DNA of 9,170 nt from Minisyncoccota bacterium (GTDB lineage: Bacteria > Patescibacteriota > Minisyncoccia > Minisyncoccales > Minisyncoccaceae), in NCBI GenBank assembly GCA_028703995.1, contig JAQVLU010000015.1:1-9170 (forward strand), read 5' to 3'. Under the pieces are notes generated by a model. The model saw only the letters and a program-made list of their open reading frames with translations. It was not told the origin of the DNA and made no database searches. A program made the translations under genes and the position numbers. Positions 5,463 through 9,170 of the stretch are shown one piece after another (position 1 is the stretch's first letter; the number at the start of each line of letters is the position of its first letter).

Positions 5463-5980
5463 TTTTTAAAAATTAACGCGAAATGATAATTTCCTAAATC
5501 TAAATCTTTTTCTAAACTTAAATTAAACTCATCTGCTAATTTAATAATTTCTTCTTTAGAAATTACTTTCTCTTTTGGTCCCATATTATCAAACTTTTTC
5601 CAATCAATGATAAGCAAGTGTCCTTCTTCTTTTAAAACTCTTTTTATTTCTTCTAAAACCTTTCTTCTATCATTAATTTCAAACAAAATATTTGCCAAAA
5701 GAACAAAATCTATTTTACTGTCTCCTATTTTAACACCTTTTTCAATATCTGCCAAGAGAAGTTCAACATTGTATATTTTACTACTGTCTAATTTACTTCT
5801 TAAGGCCGATAAGGCCTCTTCTTTAATATCTAGAGCATATACTTTCCCGTTCTCTAGTTTACTTGCAAGCGGAAGAGTAAATCCACCAGAACCAGAACCA
5901 ACATCCAAAGCAACCATTTCTTTTTTTAAAAAAGTTAACTTTTCAATTGTTTCTTTTGGGTTTAGAAATATTGGCATCAT
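5459..5980 (-). CDS. Class I SAM-dependent methyltransferase (UbiE/Methyltransf_31-like)
   Basis: The 173-residue product is a compact Rossmann-fold methyltransferase that uses S-adenosylmethionine. Motif I is ALDVGSGSGGF at 24-34 with the glycine-rich SAM loop. The acidic residue that holds the ribose is Asp51 in VYALDIKEEAL, and Asp78 in LLADIE fits the adenine-contact position. Motif IV is VLLANILFEI (93-102) and the post-motif is GHLLIIDWKK (120-129). The substrate cannot be told; related proteins act on small molecules, and no added substrate domain is present. The ATG overlaps the gyrA stop in ATGATG, and the next codon is also ATG, so the start may be one codon later. The stop overlaps the large pilin start. 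A link to the pilins by modification is only suggested by position. Confidence 0.88.
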   Translation of the reverse strand: MMPIFLNPKETIEKLTFLKKEMVALDVGSGSGGFTLPLASKLENGKVYALDIKEEALSALRSKLDSSKIYNVELLLADIEKGVKIGDSKIDFVLLANILFEINDRRKVLEEIKRVLKEEGHLLIIDWKKFDNMGPKEKVISKEEIIKLADEFNLSLEKDLDLGNYHFALIFKK

Positions 5981-8427
5981 AATGTTGTTGCTGAAACGAC
6001 TTTGTCTTCTGCTCTTAATCTCATTATTTTTACTCCTTGAGTATCTCTTCCGAGTTTAGGAATACTTGATATTTTAGTTCTGATTGTTTGTCCTTTTTGA
6101 GAAATAACAATCAAGTCTTCTTGTCCTTTAATAATTTGAGGCTTTACAATATCTCCTGTTTTGGTAGTTGTTTTTGCAATCTTAATTCCCGTACCTCCTC
6201 TTTTTTGTACCTTGTAATCAACAAGTTCCGTTATTTTACCGTAACCATTTTCAGACAAAACAAGAAGTCCTGCATCTTGATTCTCTTTAGAAATAACAAT
6301 TATGCCGACTACTTTATCATTCGCTTTAAGTCTAATTCCTCTAATACCAGAAGCTTGTCTTCCCATTGCTCTAACATCACTTTCTTTAAACCTGATAGAC
6401 ATTCCTTTTTGAGTTGCGATTAAAATATCGTCTCCTTCATTAATTCTCTTAACTTCACATAAAGCATCGTCTTTTTTAAGACTAATTGCAATCAAACCGT
6501 TTCTTCTAACATTTTCAAAATCTTTAAGTTTTGTTTTTTTAGTTACTCCCTTTTTAGTCGTCATAATAAGGAAACCATTTGTATCTTCGTTTTTACTTAA
6601 AGACAAAATAGAAAGAATTTTATCAGAAGGAGCTATCTCTAAAAAGTTCATAATTCCCTTTCCTTTATTAGCCCTAATTCCTTCTGGAACTTCGTAAACT
6701 TTTGTTCTAAAGACTTTTCCTGAATCAGTAAAAAAGAATAAAGTATCATGAGTATTTACCGTTAAAAGATGATCTATTTCGTCTTCTTCTCTAGTTTTCA
6801 TACCCATTGAACCAACGCCTCCTCGTTTTTGTTTTTTGTATTCATCAGGATTCATTCTTTTAATGTATCCCCCTTTAGTCAAGGTAATAATCGCTTCTTC
6901 CTCAGGAACTAAATCTTCAATTGATATTTCTCCAGCCTTTCCTTTAACAATAACTGTTTTTCTTTCATCTCCATAGCTTTCTTTAACGCCCTTTAATTCT
7001 TCTTTTATTACCTCTCTTTGTCTTTCTTCACTCTTTAAAATTAATTCCAAACCTTCAATTGTTTTTAAAATTTGTTTAAGTTCATCTTCAATTCTTTGCT
7101 TCTCTAATTTTGCTAATTGATGTAACTTAATCTCTAAAATAGCTTCTGCTTGGAAGATTGATAACTCAAATTTCTTTACTAAATTGTTTTTCGCATCTTC
7201 TTTTGTTTTTGAAGATTTAATAAGCTCAATTACTGCATCAATATTAGAAAGGGCAATCATAAGACCTTCTAAAATATGGGCTCTTTCTTTAGCTTTTGCA
7301 AGTTCAAAAGTAGCTCTTCTTAAGAGAACGTCTACTCTGTGTTTTAAATATTCTTCTAAAACCTCTTTAAGGTTTAAAAGTCTTGGCTCAATTCCATTAA
7401 CAAGAGCGATCATGTTCAAATGGAAAGTCTTTTGAAGATCAGTGTATTTGTAGAGTGAATTTAAAATCTTTTTAGGGATTATTCCTCTATTAAGATCAAT
7501 TGTGATTCTCATTCCATCTTTATCAGATTCGTCAGTAATGTTTTTAATTCCCTCAATTCTTTTTGTTTGTACTAAATTAGCAAAATGAGTAATTAAAATT
7601 GACTTATCAACTTGATAAGGAATCTCTGTAATAATTAATTGTGTTCCCCCTTTTTCTTTTTCAATAATATCTACCTTTCCTCTAGTTAAAAAAGAACCTC
7701 TTCCTTGCATATAAGCTGATTGAATCGCTTGTTCATCATAAATAAAACCTCTGGTTGGAAAATCAGGTCCTTTGATGAACTCAAAAATTTCTTCTGGGCT
7801 AGCGTCTCTTTTATCAACTAAATAAATTAAAGCATCACAAACTTCATTTAAATTGTGAGGTGGAATGTTAGTTGCCATTCCAACTGCAATACCTGTTGCT
7901 CCGTTTAAAAGTAAGTTTGGCATTGGTGATGGCAAAACTACTGGTTCTGTTCTTGTGCTGTCATAGTTATCCATTACTTCAACAGTTTCTTTTTCAATAT
8001 CACGAAGCATGTCTTCCCCTATTTTTTGAAGCTTACATTCAGTATACCTTTGAGCAGCTGGTGGATCTCCATCAATAGAACCAAAGTTTCCTTGTCCTCT
8101 AATTAAAGGATATCTTAAAGAAAAGTCTTGAGCCATTCTAACAAGCGCTCCATAAACTGAAGAATCTCCATGTGGATGGAATTTTCCTAAAACTTCTCCA
8201 GTAACTGCGGCTGATTTTCTAAATTTTGTATCATATCTAGCCCCCATTCCATACATCGCGTAAAGAATTCTTCTTTGAACTGGTTTAAGACCATCTCTTA
8301 CATCTGGAAGCGCACGAGAAACAATAACAGACATTGCGTAATCAATGTAACTGTCTTTCATTTCTATTCCTATTTCCCTAATTTTAATTGTTCCAACGTT
8401 GTTGATTAATTTTTCTTCTTCTGACAT
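5977..8427 (-). CDS. gyrA: DNA gyrase subunit A
   Basis: GyrA is the DNA-cutting and rejoining subunit of gyrase, which introduces negative supercoils with GyrB. The 816-residue protein is full length. Residues about 25-480 form the winged-helix, tower and coiled-coil core: SRALPDVRDGLKPVQRRIL (37-55), the quinolone region FHPHGDSSVYG (83-93), and AAQRYTE with catalytic Tyr128. The C-terminal beta-pinwheel (about 490-816) has the GyrA-box QKRGGVG near 550 and a second copy, QKRGGTG, in a later blade. The box separates GyrA from ParC, which usually lacks it. Position 93 is Gly where E. coli has Asp87. There is no acidic C-terminal tail. The gene starts three bases after the MBL-fold gene, has no Shine-Dalgarno sequence, and its TGA stop overlaps the methyltransferase start. 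Confidence 0.97.
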   Translation of the reverse strand: MSEEEKLINNVGTIKIREIGIEMKDSYIDYAMSVIVSRALPDVRDGLKPVQRRILYAMYGMGARYDTKFRKSAAVTGEVLGKFHPHGDSSVYGALVRMAQDFSLRYPLIRGQGNFGSIDGDPPAAQRYTECKLQKIGEDMLRDIEKETVEVMDNYDSTRTEPVVLPSPMPNLLLNGATGIAVGMATNIPPHNLNEVCDALIYLVDKRDASPEEIFEFIKGPDFPTRGFIYDEQAIQSAYMQGRGSFLTRGKVDIIEKEKGGTQLIITEIPYQVDKSILITHFANLVQTKRIEGIKNITDESDKDGMRITIDLNRGIIPKKILNSLYKYTDLQKTFHLNMIALVNGIEPRLLNLKEVLEEYLKHRVDVLLRRATFELAKAKERAHILEGLMIALSNIDAVIELIKSSKTKEDAKNNLVKKFELSIFQAEAILEIKLHQLAKLEKQRIEDELKQILKTIEGLELILKSEERQREVIKEELKGVKESYGDERKTVIVKGKAGEISIEDLVPEEEAIITLTKGGYIKRMNPDEYKKQKRGGVGSMGMKTREEDEIDHLLTVNTHDTLFFFTDSGKVFRTKVYEVPEGIRANKGKGIMNFLEIAPSDKILSILSLSKNEDTNGFLIMTTKKGVTKKTKLKDFENVRRNGLIAISLKKDDALCEVKRINEGDDILIATQKGMSIRFKESDVRAMGRQASGIRGIRLKANDKVVGIIVISKENQDAGLLVLSENGYGKITELVDYKVQKRGGTGIKIAKTTTKTGDIVKPQIIKGQEDLIVISQKGQTIRTKISSIPKLGRDTQGVKIMRLRAEDKVVSATTL

Positions 8428-8430
8428 ATA

Positions 8431-8988
8431 TTATTTTTTATTTAAAACAATAATTTCTGCTTCCTCTCTACCTTCTAAGTCTTTTTGCTGTAATTTGTAG
8501 TAATCTACCCCCTCTTTATTGCTTTCACCTAGTCTTTTTAAAAATGTTTCCACTTCTTCATAATCCATTGGAATTATTATTGAAGGTTCTATTTGCTTAA
8601 TGATTTTTGTCTTATCTTCCTCTCCGGCATTAATGAAAAGAAGATTTATCATCCCAAGTTCCTTAAGTTCGTTTTCTAAAAGTTCACTTTCTTCAATATT
8701 CCCTAAATGGCAAAGTTTAATTCCTTCGGCTTTAATAACAAAAATAAGCCCTCCTAATTTGAGTGGGATTGCTTGAATGTAAACATCTTTAACTTCATAT
8801 TCTCCAGCAGAAGAAACTGTAAAAACTTTTTCTTTGCTGTGCTTCATTTCGTGAGTTAAAAGAAGGATGTTTGTTTCTTTTTTAGGATAATTTTCGTCAA
8901 CAGGGTCAATAATTAGAGAAACTGGTTCTTGTGTTTTTTCATTGATAATTATTTCAAAACAAGTTTTACCGTGCCAAAATATTTTCAT
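8431..8988 (-). CDS. Degenerate metallo-beta-lactamase-fold protein (Lactamase_B_3-like, probable pseudoenzyme)
   Basis: The 185-residue product keeps the scaffold of the MBL superfamily seen in UPF0173-like hydrolases: IFWHGKTCFEI at the N-terminus, LIIDP at 25-29, ILLLTHE at 41-47, AGEYEVKDVYIQAIP at 61-75, IKLCHLGN at 90-97 and IIIPMDY at 137-143. The metal ligands are mostly gone. The HxHxDH motif is reduced to THEMKHS (45-51), the segment with SxHD between the GEYEV strand and the next strand is missing, the Asp of CHLGD is Asn97, and the His of PMHY is Asp142. Active relatives are roughly 30 or more residues longer. It is therefore unlikely to be a normal zinc hydrolase and may be structural or regulatory, though the frame is intact. 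It precedes gyrA by three bases, and starts 22 bases after tRNA-Gly, with no Shine-Dalgarno sequence. Confidence 0.75.
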   Translation of the reverse strand: MKIFWHGKTCFEIIINEKTQEPVSLIIDPVDENYPKKETNILLLTHEMKHSKEKVFTVSSAGEYEVKDVYIQAIPLKLGGLIFVIKAEGIKLCHLGNIEESELLENELKELGMINLLFINAGEEDKTKIIKQIEPSIIIPMDYEEVETFLKRLGESNKEGVDYYKLQQKDLEGREEAEIIVLNKK

Positions 8989-9010
8989 AATAATTTAAAA
9001 ATTTAAATAA

Positions 9011-9085
9011 TGGAGCGGGCGAGCAGAATCGAACTGCCGTTTCAACCTTGGCAAGGTTATGTAATGGCCACTATACGACGCCCGC
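9011..9085 (-). tRNA. tRNA-Gly (anticodon GCC)
   Basis: A full cloverleaf is seen on the minus strand. The acceptor GCGGGCG pairs perfectly with CGCCCGC, and the D arm is CGTATAGTGGCCATTACA. The anticodon stem-loop AACC-TTGCCAA-GGTT gives GCC, and the T arm is GGCAG-TTCGATT-CTGCT (closing pair G-T). The discriminator T at 9014 is usual for bacterial tRNA-Gly. It is followed by CCA (9013-9011), so this is the only tRNA in the window that encodes its 3' CCA. It lies 11 bases from tRNA-Phe and 22 bases from the MBL-fold gene. Confidence 0.97.
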
Positions 9086-9096
9086 TTAAAGTCATG

Positions 9097-9169
9097 TGCT
9101 GAAGCTCGGAATCGAACCGAGATGGCATGTTTTTCAGACATGTGCCGTGACCGACTTGGCTACTTCAGC
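9097..9169 (-). tRNA. tRNA-Phe (anticodon GAA)
   Basis: The cloverleaf is complete, one base from the right edge. The acceptor GCTGAAG pairs with CTTCAGC, and the D arm is GCC-AAGTCGGTCAC-GGC. The anticodon stem-loop CATGT-CTGAAAA-ACATG gives GAA; a four-base variable loop and the T arm CTCGG-TTCGATT-CCGAG follow. The discriminator A at 9097 is followed by CA, so CCA is not encoded. It is the first gene of the minus-strand tRNA pair and its promoter lies beyond the window. Confidence 0.96.
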
Positions 9170-9170
9170 A

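Noticed and set aside
5812..5830. AAGGCC repeated around GAT inside the methyltransferase gene
   Set aside because: A five-base stem within coding sequence is expected by chance and has no terminator tail.
5607..6059. Plus-strand open frame of 150 codons opposite the methyltransferase
   Set aside because: It has Ser/Leu-rich low-complexity translation and lies opposite a gene with a clear SAM motif; an AT-rich antisense artefact.
7872..8078. Plus-strand frames opposite gyrA (here and at 6088-6423 and 7184-7435)
   Set aside because: All lie opposite highly conserved GyrA sequence and show no domain or signal.
1..9170. UGA recoded as Gly, as in some CPR lineages
   Set aside because: UGA ends tsaD, the protease gene, gyrA and the methyltransferase gene at expected family lengths, and no in-frame UGA is needed within any gene.
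1..9170. CRISPR array, insertion sequence, prophage or attachment site
   Set aside because: No regularly spaced repeats, transposase or integrase motifs, or duplicated tRNA ends were seen.

Overview
The window looks like a chromosomal piece of a low-GC Candidate Phyla Radiation (Patescibacteria) bacterium, most likely of Parcubacteria type. The basis is gene style: a TsaD with the GPGLEP...VGINFAKA signature and an extra segment typical of that group, a MBL-fold protein with a GEYEVK motif next to gyrA, a Methyltransf_31-like protein, several small secreted two-helix VirB2/TrbC-like pilins, and a cellulose-synthase-like GT2. UGA ends several clear genes (tsaD, prsW-like, gyrA, methyltransferase), so the glycine-recoded UGA of Gracilibacteria/Absconditabacteria does not apply. 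None of the ten protein genes has a recognisable Shine-Dalgarno sequence. The lineage call is an inference from protein style, not from a search.

Layout. Positions 1-731 (minus) hold the N-terminal two-thirds or less of a membrane GT2 glycosyltransferase that runs off the left edge. Then come tRNA-Glu(UUC) and a secreted family-3 solute-binding protein, both minus. A compact divergent promoter region (about 1627-1711) separates these from a plus-strand operon, tsaD - PrsW-family membrane protease - Hsp20 (1712-3913), whose genes overlap each other. This operon converges on a minus-strand tRNA-Leu(UAG) with a 3-base gap, followed by a palindromic terminator.

From the right edge back to 4045 everything is on the minus strand and tightly packed. 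In transcription order it is tRNA-Phe(GAA), tRNA-Gly(GCC), a degenerate MBL-fold protein, gyrA, a class I methyltransferase, and three VirB2/TrbC-like pilin proteins. Gaps are 3-4 bases or ATGA overlaps, apart from 22 bases before the MBL gene and 34 before the last pilin. I see no internal terminator, so DNA gyrase subunit A and a putative surface-pilus set may share one transcript.

Most interesting points: (1) three exported proteins share one C-terminal two-helix module but differ completely outside it, having no ectodomain, a six-cysteine ectodomain, or a duplicated twelve-cysteine ectodomain on a Ser/Thr/Gly linker; (2) the MBL-fold protein has lost nearly all metal ligands and looks like a pseudoenzyme; (3) promoter placement indicates a leaderless tsaD mRNA and resolves the start of the solute-binding protein; (4) GyrA carries Gly at the quinolone-determining position equivalent to E. 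coli Asp87. There is no intergenic stretch above 300 bases, and no CRISPR array, insertion sequence or phage gene was seen.
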